12,376 nt of DNA from Clostridiales bacterium (GTDB lineage Bacteria; Bacillota; Clostridia; Christensenellales; Aristaeellaceae). Shown piece by piece: positions 4,779 to 11,661 of the stretch. The DNA is taken from assembly GCA_022776785.1 (NCBI GenBank), contig JALFHA010000187.1, positions 1-12,376 on the forward strand, read 5' to 3'. Within the stretch, counting starts at the first letter, position 1, and every line of letters begins with the position of its first letter. The position numbers were made by a program, and so were the translations under genes. The notes beneath the pieces are model-generated. The model ran no database searches. It saw only the letters and a list, made by a program, of their open reading frames with translations, and was not told the origin of the DNA.

Positions 4779-5720
4779 TCAGCCCACCCCGTCGATGGCG
4801 AGCTTCGCCGCGCCGTAGATGCCAGCGTCGTTGCCGAGCGTCGCCAGCACGATGTCGGCTCTCGTATCGGTCAGCGTGGCCTCCGCGTCGTAGCGGCGCT
4901 TGAGCACGTCGATGAGGAACAGACCGGCCCTGGAGACGCCGCCGCCGATGATGAACAGCTCCGGGTCGATGACGCAGGTGAGCATCGAGAGGCTGCGCGC
5001 CAAGAAGCCCATGCACAGCTCGACGGCCTTGAGCGCGACGGCGTCGCCTGCCTTGGCTGCGTCGAACACGTCCCGCGCGGTGATCGCTTCGAGCGCGCGC
5101 AGCGTGGAGGGCGTATCGTCCGCCGCGAGCAGCCGGGCAGCGTGGCGCGCGATGCCCGTCGCCGAGGCCGTCTGGTCGAGGCAGCCGTAGTGGCCGCAAT
5201 TGCAGGGCAGGGGCTCGTCGGGATTGGCGAGCGTGTGGCCGACCTCGCCGCCCAGGCCGTGTGCGCCGTAGACGATTTTGCCGTCGAGGATGATGCCGCT
5301 GCCCACGCCCGTGCCCAGCGTCACCAAAACAAGGCTGTGCGCCTTCTGGCCGCTGCCCTGCCAGTATTCGCCCATCGCGGCGACGTTCGCGTCGTTGCCG
5401 GCAAAGACGGGCACGCCGTGCAGCAGTGCGGAGAGCTCGCGCGCGGGGTTGAAGTGGCTCCAGTTCAGGTTCACGCAGCGGCTGACCGTGCCGTTGCGCA
5501 GCACGGGGCCGGGCACGCCCACGCCGACTCCCGCCACGCGGCGCAAATCGCCCGCCACATAGCGCGTGACTTCCGCAGAGACGGCGGGGAGAATGTGCGA
5601 GCCCTGCCCGCTCGAGTCGGTGGGAATCTCCCACTTGTCAAGCAGCGTGCCATTCTCGGTGAAAGCGCCCAGCTTGGTCGTGGTGCCGCCGATGTCGATG
5701 CCAAAGTACAAGGTATCCAT
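4779..5720 (-). CDS. ROK-family sugar kinase, probably glucokinase
   Basis: A 313-residue protein that phosphorylates a hexose with ATP in the cytoplasm; glucose is the likely substrate. The phosphate-binding loop is at the N-terminus, 'FGIDIGGTTTKLG' (Asp9). 'GNDANVAAMGE' contains the predicted catalytic base Asp110. 'TLGTGVGSGIILDGKIVYG' is the adenosine-binding part. The ROK signature follows: 'GEVGH' (His162), then Cys173, Cys175 and Cys180 in C-x-C-G-x2-G-C, the zinc site of this family. Length is as in Bacillus-type glucokinase GlcK. Start: ATG at 5718-5720 has AAAGGAG upstream with 6-7 nt spacing; the frame stays open for 62 more codons upstream, but that stretch covers the promoter and is not coding. 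It is convergent with the Lrp-type gene and divergent from addA. Glucokinase rather than fructokinase or ManNAc kinase is inferred from overall similarity and is less certain than the family. Confidence 0.88.
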   Translation of the reverse strand: MDTLYFGIDIGGTTTKLGAFTENGTLLDKWEIPTDSSGQGSHILPAVSAEVTRYVAGDLRRVAGVGVGVPGPVLRNGTVSRCVNLNWSHFNPARELSALLHGVPVFAGNDANVAAMGEYWQGSGQKAHSLVLVTLGTGVGSGIILDGKIVYGAHGLGGEVGHTLANPDEPLPCNCGHYGCLDQTASATGIARHAARLLAADDTPSTLRALEAITARDVFDAAKAGDAVALKAVELCMGFLARSLSMLTCVIDPELFIIGGGVSRAGLFLIDVLKRRYDAEATLTDTRADIVLATLGNDAGIYGAAKLAIDGVG

Positions 5721-5796
5721 GCCATGCTCCTTTCGTACAGGGGAGACCGCCGCCAGACGCACGGCAGCGGCCTTTGCAAACATAACGGTTAAGAGC

Positions 5797-5825
5797 ATTA
5801 TATCAGCACTGCGGGCGGATTGCAA
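5797..5825 (-). promoter_or_regulatory. Promoter of the ROK kinase gene, with extended -10
   Basis: On the minus strand: TTGCAA (5820-5825), 17-nt spacer, TATAAT (5797-5802) preceded by TG one base upstream (an extended -10). The transcript would start near 5790, about 70 nt before the ATG. The -35 box lies only 30 nt upstream of the addA start, so the two divergent genes share a 135-nt control region. Confidence 0.8.
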
Positions 5826-5855
5826 TGCCGCGCGCGGGGAAAGCGGGGGACGATC

Positions 5856-8800
5856 ATGCCTCAGTGGACACGGGAGCAGCTTGACGCCATCACGGACAGG
5901 GGGCACAGCCTCATCGTCTGCGCGGCGGCGGGCTCCGGCAAGACGGCCGTGCTGGTGGAGCGCATCGTGCGGCTGGTCATCGAGGGCTGTCCGGTGGAGG
6001 ACATGCTGGTGGTGACCTTCACCAACGCGGCGGCGGGCGAGATGCGCCTGCGCATCGGCGAGGCGCTCTCCCGTGCGGCGCGCGAAAACCCCGCGCTCGG
6101 CGAGCAGGTGTTTGCGCTTTCACGGGCGAGCATCTCCACGCTGCACAGGTTTTGCGGCAATCTGCTGCGCGAGAACTTTCAGGCGCTGGGGCTCGACCCG
6201 GCGTTCCGCATCGGCGACGAGCAGGAATGCGGTGTGATGAGCAGGCAGGCGATGGAGGACGCGCTGTACAGCTGCTATGAGGTGGGCAGCGCCGATTTCC
6301 TCGCGGCGGATGCCTGCTATACGCAGGAGGAGCTGACCGAGCTGGCGCGCGGCCTGTATGTCTTCATGATGACGCGGCCCGATCCGTGGGCGTGGCTGGA
6401 CGGCGCCGTCGCGGCCTGCGGCGCGGATGCGGATGCGCTGGGCGAAAGCGAGGCGGCAGCCGTGCTGACGCTCGACGCGGCAGCGGCGCTGTCGCGGCTG
6501 CTTAAGCAGGCGCAAGAGACGCTGGCCCTGTGCCGGGGCGAGGATGGCCCGCTGTACTATGCGGATGCCTGCGCGCAGGATGTCTCGCTGCTTGACAGCC
6601 TGCGGGATGCGGCGGGACGCGGCTATGCGCCGCTGCGCGCTGCGCTGGAGGATGCGCAATTTGCAGCGCTCGGGCGCAAGAAGAAGGGCGATATGGGCGA
6701 CGCGGTGATTGCCGAGACGGTCAAGGCGCGGCGGGATGTGCTCAAGAAGGCGGTGCGCGAGCTGGCGGAGCGCTTTGCGCCCTCGCTCGAGGAGGCTGCG
6801 CAGGATCTTCAGATGACGCGCGCGCCGCTGGCCGGGCTGGCGGAGCTGGTGCGCACCTACGATGCGCTCTACCGCGCGGCGAAGCGGCGGCGCGGCGTGA
6901 TGGATTTTGACGATCTGGAGCATGGCGCGCTGGAGGCGCTCTCGCATCCGGAGGTGCGCGAGGCGCTGCGCGCGCGCTACCGCTATGTGTTTGTGGATGA
7001 GGTTCAGGATTCCAGCGCCATTCAGGAGGCGATACTCGGCTGCTTTGCCCCGGAGAACGGGCAGTTCCTCGTGGGCGATGTGAAGCAGAGCATCTACCGG
7101 TTCCGTCAGGCGGAGCCGGGGTTGTTCCTGGAAAAGGCGGCGCGCTTTGACCGGGAGGATGAGCCGATGCTGCGGCGCATCGACCTTCAGCGGAACTTCC
7201 GTTCGCGCGCGAATGTGCTCGCGGGCGTGAACGCCGTGTTTTCCCGCATCATGAAGCGGGAGGCGACGGAGATCGAATACGATGAGCGGGAGATGCTCAT
7301 CCCAGGCCTGCCCGTGCGCGAGGGCGACCCGCCGCTGGAGCTGCACCTGCTCTACCGGGACGGCGGCGCGGACGGGGACGGCGCGCAGGAGACGGACGCA
7401 CAGGACGAGCCGGGCGACGCGCGCGAGCTGGCAGCCGTCGAGCGGGAGGCGAAGGTCGCGGCGCAGCGCATCCGCGCGCTGGTGGGCACGCCGTTTTACG
7501 ATGCGAAGCTCGGCGAGGAGCGGCCGCTCGCCTATCGGGACATGGCGGTGCTGCTGCGCGTGGCGCGGGGTAGCGCGGCGCTGGCGGCCGAGGTGCTGGC
7601 GCAGGAGGGCATCCCCGTGTTCTGCGACGCGGGCGAGGGCTACTTCGACATGCCCGAGATCCGCGCGATGATGGCGCTGCTGGCGGCGATAGACAACGGC
7701 GCGCAGGATGAAGCGCTGCTCGCCGCGCTGCGCGGCCCGGCGCTCGGATTGACGGATGGGGAGCTGGCGCAGATTCGCATGGCGACGCCGGACGTGCGCG
7801 TGCCCTATCACGAGGCGGTGCGCCGCTACCGGCAGACGCAGGATGACGCGCTGGCCGCGCGGCTGAACGCGTTCGAGGAGCGGCTTGCGCGCTGGCGGCT
7901 GTGCGCGCGCCATCAGGGCGTGGACAGGCTCGTGGAGCGCATTTGCGCGGAGACGGGTTTTGCGGCGCAGGCGGGCGCGCTGCCCGGCGGCGCTGCGCGG
8001 CAGGCGAACCTGCACCTGCTCGCCTCGCGCGCGCGGACGTTTGTGCGCACGCAGGGCGGCTCGCTGCATGCCTTTTTGGCCTATGCGGCGCGGCTGCGTG
8101 CGGGCGGCGACGCCATGAGCGCCAGCGCCATAGGCGAGAGCGAGGACGTGGTGCGCATCATGACGACGCACAAGAGCAAGGGTCTCGAATTCCCCGTGGT
8201 GATCGTGCTGGGCATGGGCAGAAGGCTTGGCGGGCAGAGCGCTCGCGCGCGGCTGCTGCTACACGCACGGCTGGGGGCGGCCCTGCCCTGCGTGGATGTA
8301 GAGCTGGGCAGTGAGAGAGAGACGCTGCTGCGCCGCGCCATCCGGATTCAGACGGAGCGGGAGCAGCTCGCCGAGGAGGTGCGCATCCTGTATGTGGCGA
8401 TGACGCGCGCGCGGGAGCGGCTCATTCTCATCGGCGATGTGGGGCGCGATGCGCCGCCGGACGCGTGGCGCGCAGACATGGATGCGAGCAGTCTGCTCGC
8501 CATGCGCACGGAGCTGGACATGGTGGCGCCGGTGCTGGCGCAGGCGGGCGCGGCGCTGACCATCGCCGGGGAGGAGGTGCGCGCTGACGATTCTGTGTGG
8601 CGCGTGTTTGCCCATCACGCGGCGGGCGCGCAGGGGGAGCGCAGGCGCACGGACGAGCGCGTGGCGGCGCTGCTCTCCGAGTTGGAAAACGCGCCTGCGC
8701 AGGACGATGAGCTTGCCCGCCTGCTGGCGTTCCGCCCGGAGCAGGGGGCGAGGGCTGTGCGCAAGACGAGCGTCAGCGCCATGCTGCGCGACGAAAAGCG

Positions 8801-9407
8801 CGCCCGCGAGGAGGCTGCTGCCCGCTCTGCGGGCGAGGACGGCGCGCCTCCTGCGGCGGGAGAGCGCACGGAGCTCGTGCGCCTGCCGCGCTTCATGCAG
8901 GAGCAGCGCATGACCGGCGCACAGATTGGCACGGCGTTCCACCGCGTCATGCGGATGCTCGACCTGGACGCGCTGTGTGCGAGCGGCGATCTGGCGGGCG
9001 AAACGGCGCGCCAGCTTGCGCAGATGGCGGAGTGCGGCGTGCTGACGGCGGCGGAGGCGAAGGCCATTCCCGCGCGCATGGTGACGGCGCTGCTCTCCTC
9101 GCCGCTGGGCGTGCGGATGCTTGCCAGCGATGTGCTGCACAGAGAGTGGGCCTTCACCTATGACCGCACGGCGGAGGACGGCACGCGCCAGCTCGTGCAG
9201 GGCATGATCGACTGCTGCTTTGTCGAGCGCGGCGCGTGGGTGCTCGTCGATTACAAAACCGATTCCCCCGGCGATGTGCCCGGCGCACTTGCGCGGCACA
9301 GGCCGCAGCTCGCGCTCTACGCCGAGGCGCTGGAGGCGATTACCGGGATGCCCGTGCGCGAGCAGGTGCTCTATCTGGTGCGCGCGGGGGCGGGCTATCC
9401 GGTGTAA
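5856..9407 (+). CDS. addA: AddA, helicase-nuclease subunit of the AddAB recombination complex
   Basis: A 1183-residue protein, normal for AddA. With AddB it processes double-strand breaks for RecA-dependent recombination. Superfamily 1A helicase motifs appear in order: Q motif (Gln8), Walker A 'AAAGSGKTAVL' (~23-33), 'VVTFTNAAAGEMRLRI' (motif Ia), Walker B 'VDEVQDSSAIQ' (Asp381-Glu382), 'GDVKQSIYRFRQAEP' (~407-421, motif III region), 'TTHKSKGLEFPVV' (~770-782, motif V) and 'RILYVAMTRARERLIL' (motif VI). The C-terminal RecB-like nuclease is complete: 'GMID' (Asp1119), 'DYKTD' (Asp1132, Lys1134) and 'QLALYAEAL' (Gln1151, Tyr1155). It should therefore cut as well as unwind DNA. Start: ATG 5856 with GGGGGA upstream; the open frame back to TTG 5820 overlaps the divergent promoter's -35 box. 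addB, often adjacent upstream, is absent here. No intrinsic terminator follows; repeat copy 3 begins 26 nt after the stop. Confidence 0.95.
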   Translation: MPQWTREQLDAITDRGHSLIVCAAAGSGKTAVLVERIVRLVIEGCPVEDMLVVTFTNAAAGEMRLRIGEALSRAARENPALGEQVFALSRASISTLHRFCGNLLRENFQALGLDPAFRIGDEQECGVMSRQAMEDALYSCYEVGSADFLAADACYTQEELTELARGLYVFMMTRPDPWAWLDGAVAACGADADALGESEAAAVLTLDAAAALSRLLKQAQETLALCRGEDGPLYYADACAQDVSLLDSLRDAAGRGYAPLRAALEDAQFAALGRKKKGDMGDAVIAETVKARRDVLKKAVRELAERFAPSLEEAAQDLQMTRAPLAGLAELVRTYDALYRAAKRRRGVMDFDDLEHGALEALSHPEVREALRARYRYVFVDEVQDSSAIQEAILGCFAPENGQFLVGDVKQSIYRFRQAEPGLFLEKAARFDREDEPMLRRIDLQRNFRSRANVLAGVNAVFSRIMKREATEIEYDEREMLIPGLPVREGDPPLELHLLYRDGGADGDGAQETDAQDEPGDARELAAVEREAKVAAQRIRALVGTPFYDAKLGEERPLAYRDMAVLLRVARGSAALAAEVLAQEGIPVFCDAGEGYFDMPEIRAMMALLAAIDNGAQDEALLAALRGPALGLTDGELAQIRMATPDVRVPYHEAVRRYRQTQDDALAARLNAFEERLARWRLCARHQGVDRLVERICAETGFAAQAGALPGGAARQANLHLLASRARTFVRTQGGSLHAFLAYAARLRAGGDAMSASAIGESEDVVRIMTTHKSKGLEFPVVIVLGMGRRLGGQSARARLLLHARLGAALPCVDVELGSERETLLRRAIRIQTEREQLAEEVRILYVAMTRARERLILIGDVGRDAPPDAWRADMDASSLLAMRTELDMVAPVLAQAGAALTIAGEEVRADDSVWRVFAHHAAGAQGERRRTDERVAALLSELENAPAQDDELARLLAFRPEQGARAVRKTSVSAMLRDEKRAREEAAARSAGEDGAPPAAGERTELVRLPRFMQEQRMTGAQIGTAFHRVMRMLDLDALCASGDLAGETARQLAQMAECGVLTAAEAKAIPARMVTALLSSPLGVRMLASDVLHREWAFTYDRTAEDGTRQLVQGMIDCCFVERGAWVLVDYKTDSPGDVPGALARHRPQLALYAEALEAITGMPVREQVLYLVRAGAGYPV

Positions 9408-9433
9408 ACCCGCCCTCATGTGAAAAGCCGCTT

Positions 9434-9630
9434 GCATAAGCGCGAAGCGAAGAAGGGGTTTGGGATCGAAGCCTGCCGCCGCCTGTGGCGGATGAAGGCA
9501 GGTGGAGCGTCTTAAAACGGAAAGGAGCGTTTACGCGACTATTCCGTTTCCCGGGTCGGCAGCCCAACGGTCCTTATTGCGAAGCAATTCCGCAAAAGCA
9601 GTCAGGGAGCGAAGCGTCACCTGACGGGGA
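9434..9630 (+). repeat. Dispersed intergenic repeat, copy 3
   Basis: It begins 26 nt after the addA stop. It matches 3754-3978 of copy 2 with 13 mismatches by eye over 197 nt and lacks the 28-nt hairpin insertion. The core 9515-9569 is identical to 3863-3917. The same stems are kept; most differences fall in loops or between stems. The similarity ends at 9630, just after the CCTGAC arm, so the AT-rich tail shared by copies 1 and 2 is missing. An extra stem CGCTT/AAGCG (9429-9433/9438-9442) overlaps its head. Confidence 0.9.
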
Positions 9631-9695
9631 GATTGGCAATGCGAGGGTATAGGCGCATAGCAGCGTAAAATGCTTGCAAACTTCGCTCATTCGCC

Positions 9696-9724
9696 TTGAC
9701 AAACGGGCAAAATGGGGGTATTGT
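9696..9724 (+). promoter_or_regulatory. Promoter of the mgtE leader
   Basis: Perfect TTGACA (9696-9701), 17-nt spacer, TATTGT (9719-9724). Transcription would begin at about 9731, some 383 nt before the mgtE start codon. Confidence 0.85.
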
Positions 9725-9796
9725 AAACATGGCCTTTTCCGCTGGAGAAGGCGGCACGAAACCAATGAACACACCGTCGCTTTGGAGGTGAAAGAC

Positions 9797-9907
9797 GTGG
9801 ACGTTCCCAGTAGTCTGGCGGGCAAACCCCGAGAACGGCAGGCGCACATGGCGCCGGAGGCTGCGTCTTTTCTCCTGAGCCGGGCGCGCTCCCCGAGGGC
9901 GGCCTGA
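9797..9907 (+). CDS. Possible leader peptide ORF upstream of mgtE
   Basis: A 36-codon ORF starting at GTG 9797 with GGAGG (9784-9788) 8 nt upstream, one of the better ribosome binding sites in the window. The peptide starts 'MDVPSSLAGKPRERQ' and ends Arg/Ala/Pro-rich ('RARSPRAA'). It resembles no protein I know. A preceding nine-codon ORF (ATG 9765, stop 9789-9791) ends within this ribosome binding site, so its translation could affect this one. If translated, the ribosome would cover 9884-9889, a word able to pair with the terminator at 10000. It could also be a chance ORF in GC-rich DNA. Confidence 0.35.
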   Translation: MDVPSSLAGKPRERQAHMAPEAASFLLSRARSPRAA

Positions 9908-9999
9908 GCGGTTTGTGCTTTTCGGCCGGAGGGCTGTCCTTCCCCGCAGGGGGAGGGGGGAAGCTGTGCCGTGCCGGGCATGGAATTATAGAGAAAGGT

Positions 10000-10029
10000 G
10001 CGCGCAGCCCTGCTTCTGCGCGCTTTTTT
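10000..10029 (+). terminator. Intrinsic terminator within the mgtE leader
   Basis: GCGCGCAG (10000-10007), 8-nt loop, CTGCGCGC (10016-10023), then six T. It lies about 270 nt after the predicted transcript start and 85 nt before the mgtE start codon, so it separates promoter from gene. No second promoter is evident between it and mgtE. Confidence 0.85.
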
Positions 10030-10113
10030 GCGCCGTTTTTGGGAGAACCTGATTTTCAAGACTGCATGATGCGCTAAACGCACAACGATTGAAAAGACAG
10101 GAGGAGATTTCCC

Positions 10114-11472
10114 ATGGAAGAAGAAATCCGCAAGGAGTTTCTCGAGCTGCTGCGCCTGATGGACGAGGGCAAGCTCCAGGAATTCAAGCAGAAGGCGAAG
10201 GATACGCCCCCGGTGGACATCGCCGAGGGGCTGGAGGAGATCGAGGATTCCGGGCGCGTGCTCAAGCTGTTCCGTATGCTGCCCAAGGATATTTCCTCGG
10301 ACGTGTTCGCATACATGACCAGCGAGCAGCAGCAGCTCATCGCCGAGAGCGCGACCAACGCCGAGCTGACCGCGCTGGTTGACGACATGTTCCTCGACGA
10401 TACGGTGGACTTCCTCGAGGAGATGCCCGCCAACGTCGTCAAGAAGGTGCTCCAGAACGCCGACGAGAACACCCGCAAGCTCATCAACCAGTTCCTCAAC
10501 TATCCGGAAAACAGCGCCGGCAGCCTGATGACCATCGAGTATGTCGATCTGCACGACTACTTCACCGTGCGCAAGGCGATGGACTACATCCGCCGCACCG
10601 GCATCGACAAGGAGACCGTCTACACCTGCTACGTCATCGACGAGCAGCGCAGGCTGGTGGGTCAGGTGTCGCTGCGCAAGCTGATTATCGCACCGGAAAA
10701 CGCCTATATCCGCGACATCATGGACACCAACATCGTCTGCGCCATGACGACGGACGATCAGGAGGCCGTCGCCGACGACTTCCGCCGCTACGACCTGACC
10801 TCCATCGCCGTGTGCGACAAGGAGAACCGGCTCGTCGGCATCATCACCATCGACGATATCGTGGACGTCATCCAGGATGAGAACACCGAGGACATCAAGA
10901 AGATGGCCGCCATCATCCCCAGCGACGAGCAGTACATGAAGACCAGCGTCCTGAGCCTTGTGGCCCACCGCCTGCCGTGGCTCCTGCTGCTGATGATCTC
11001 CGCGACCTTTACCTCCACCATCATCACCCACTTTGAAACGCTGCTCTCCGGCGCTGTCGTGCTCACCGCGTTTATCCCGATGCTCATGGACAGCGCCGGC
11101 AACTCCGGCAGCCAGACCTCCGTCACCGTCATCCGCAATATGGCGCTGGGCGAGGTCGAGACGCGCGACTGGCTGCGCGTGCTCTTCAAGGAGGTGCGCG
11201 TGGCGCTTGTCTCCGGCACGGCGCTGGCTGTTGTCAACTTCCTGAGGATGCTGATTTTCACCAAGGTCGGCGTGATGATCTCCGCGACCGTCTCCGTTAC
11301 GCTGCTGTGCACCGTCGTTATCGCCATGATCGTGGGCTGCCTGCTGCCGATGGGCGCCAAGCGGCTCGGCTTTGACCCGGCTGTCATGGCTAGCCCGATG
11401 ATTACCACCATCGTGGACGCCTGCTCGCTGGTGATCTACTTCATGATCGCTACGGCGGTGCTGGGGCTGTGA
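10114..11472 (+). CDS. mgtE: MgtE magnesium transporter/channel
   Basis: A 452-residue protein, the usual length for MgtE, which forms a homodimeric Mg2+-gated channel for Mg2+ uptake. The N-domain (~1-130) is an acidic helical superhelix. Two CBS domains follow (~135-253), with 'SAGSLMTIEYVDL', 'VIDEQRRLVGQVSLRKL', 'DIMDTNIVCAMTTDD' and 'VCDKENRLVGIITIDDIVDV'. The plug helix ('DENTEDIKKMAAI') leads to five membrane helices (~287-450). The signature 'PMLMDSAGNSGSQ' (~322-334) and 'DPAVMASPMITTIVD' near the C-terminus are present; the last Asp (435) matches the pore-lining Asp of Thermus MgtE. Acidic residues at the N-domain/CBS interface are the Mg2+ sensor in this family. AGGAGG lies 9-10 nt before ATG. 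The gene is monocistronic: an attenuator-like leader precedes it and a terminator follows. Confidence 0.96.
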   Translation: MEEEIRKEFLELLRLMDEGKLQEFKQKAKDTPPVDIAEGLEEIEDSGRVLKLFRMLPKDISSDVFAYMTSEQQQLIAESATNAELTALVDDMFLDDTVDFLEEMPANVVKKVLQNADENTRKLINQFLNYPENSAGSLMTIEYVDLHDYFTVRKAMDYIRRTGIDKETVYTCYVIDEQRRLVGQVSLRKLIIAPENAYIRDIMDTNIVCAMTTDDQEAVADDFRRYDLTSIAVCDKENRLVGIITIDDIVDVIQDENTEDIKKMAAIIPSDEQYMKTSVLSLVAHRLPWLLLLMISATFTSTIITHFETLLSGAVVLTAFIPMLMDSAGNSGSQTSVTVIRNMALGEVETRDWLRVLFKEVRVALVSGTALAVVNFLRMLIFTKVGVMISATVSVTLLCTVVIAMIVGCLLPMGAKRLGFDPAVMASPMITTIVDACSLVIYFMIATAVLGL

Positions 11473-11512
11473 TAGGCGCGGACGGAAAACCTGATTTTCC
11501 AAAGCGTGCAGG

Positions 11513-11550
11513 GCTCTGTGCGGACAAATCCCGCGCAGGGCTCTTTTATT
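11513..11550 (+). terminator. Intrinsic terminator of mgtE
   Basis: GCTCTGTGCGG (11513-11523) pairs over its full 11 bp, with two G-T wobbles, to CCGCGCAGGGC (11531-11541) across a 7-nt loop, followed by TCTTTTATT. A smaller stem, GGAAAA/TTTTCC (11484-11489/11495-11500), precedes it. Confidence 0.85.
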
Positions 11551-11551
11551 C

Positions 11552-11580
11552 TTGAAAACGGCGAAAAACCACGATATAAT
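11552..11580 (+). promoter_or_regulatory. Promoter of the aldo/keto reductase gene
   Basis: TTGAAA (11552-11557), 17-nt spacer, perfect TATAAT (11575-11580), directly after the mgtE terminator. The transcribed leader contains a 10-bp stem with one G-T wobble (11591-11600/11624-11633), whose 23-nt loop can form an inner TGCA/TGCA stem. No T-run follows this hairpin, so it is not a terminator. Confidence 0.8.
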
Positions 11581-11661
11581 AAACGGCGTAGAGCGGGCTG
11601 GACCTGCATCACAAGCAACTGCACAGTCCGCTCAACCGCAGCGGGCAAAGGAGAGCATGTC

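Larger units (their letters stand above)
9731..10113 (+). promoter_or_regulatory. Long mgtE leader with attenuator layout (unidentified class)
   Basis: From the predicted transcript start the leader carries, in order: a hairpin with arms CCTTTTCC/GGAGAAGG (9733-9740/9744-9751); a nine-codon ORF (9765-9791, with stop); a 36-codon ORF (9797-9907); a hairpin GGCGC/GCGCC (9841-9845/9851-9855); a hairpin CCTTCCCC/GGGGGAGG (9938-9945/9949-9956); an intrinsic terminator (10000-10029); and the mgtE ribosome binding site AGGAGG. A terminator between promoter and gene implies conditional read-through. Clostridial and bacillar mgtE genes are often controlled by the M-box magnesium riboswitch, but I cannot find the M-box conserved blocks here. 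The word GCGCGC at 9884-9889 could pair with either terminator arm, giving a possible antiterminator; that is inference. Confidence 0.65.

Noticed and set aside
5820..5855. TTG 5820 as start of addA
   Set aside because: Overlaps the -35 box of the divergent kinase promoter and has no ribosome binding site; ATG 5856 gives the normal AddA N-terminus.
6120..8171. Minus-strand ORF of 683 codons opposite addA (likewise 8259-9437)
   Set aside because: Antisense to a gene with complete helicase motifs; Arg/His/Gln-rich, no recognisable domain.
9820..9870. Resemblance to a c-di-GMP-I riboswitch (GGGCAAACC word at 9830)
   Set aside because: Only one short word matches; the second conserved block (ACGCAAAGC) and the tetraloop receptor are missing.
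9731..10029. M-box magnesium riboswitch in the mgtE leader
   Set aside because: Expected from the gene, but the conserved blocks at the 5' and 3' ends and the GACGCCAAUGGG-like segment could not be found; a covariance-model search would settle it.
9574..11502. Minus-strand ORF of 642 codons opposite mgtE and its leader
   Set aside because: His/Asp/Val-rich shadow of the mgtE codons that runs through a terminator, a promoter and the repeat.
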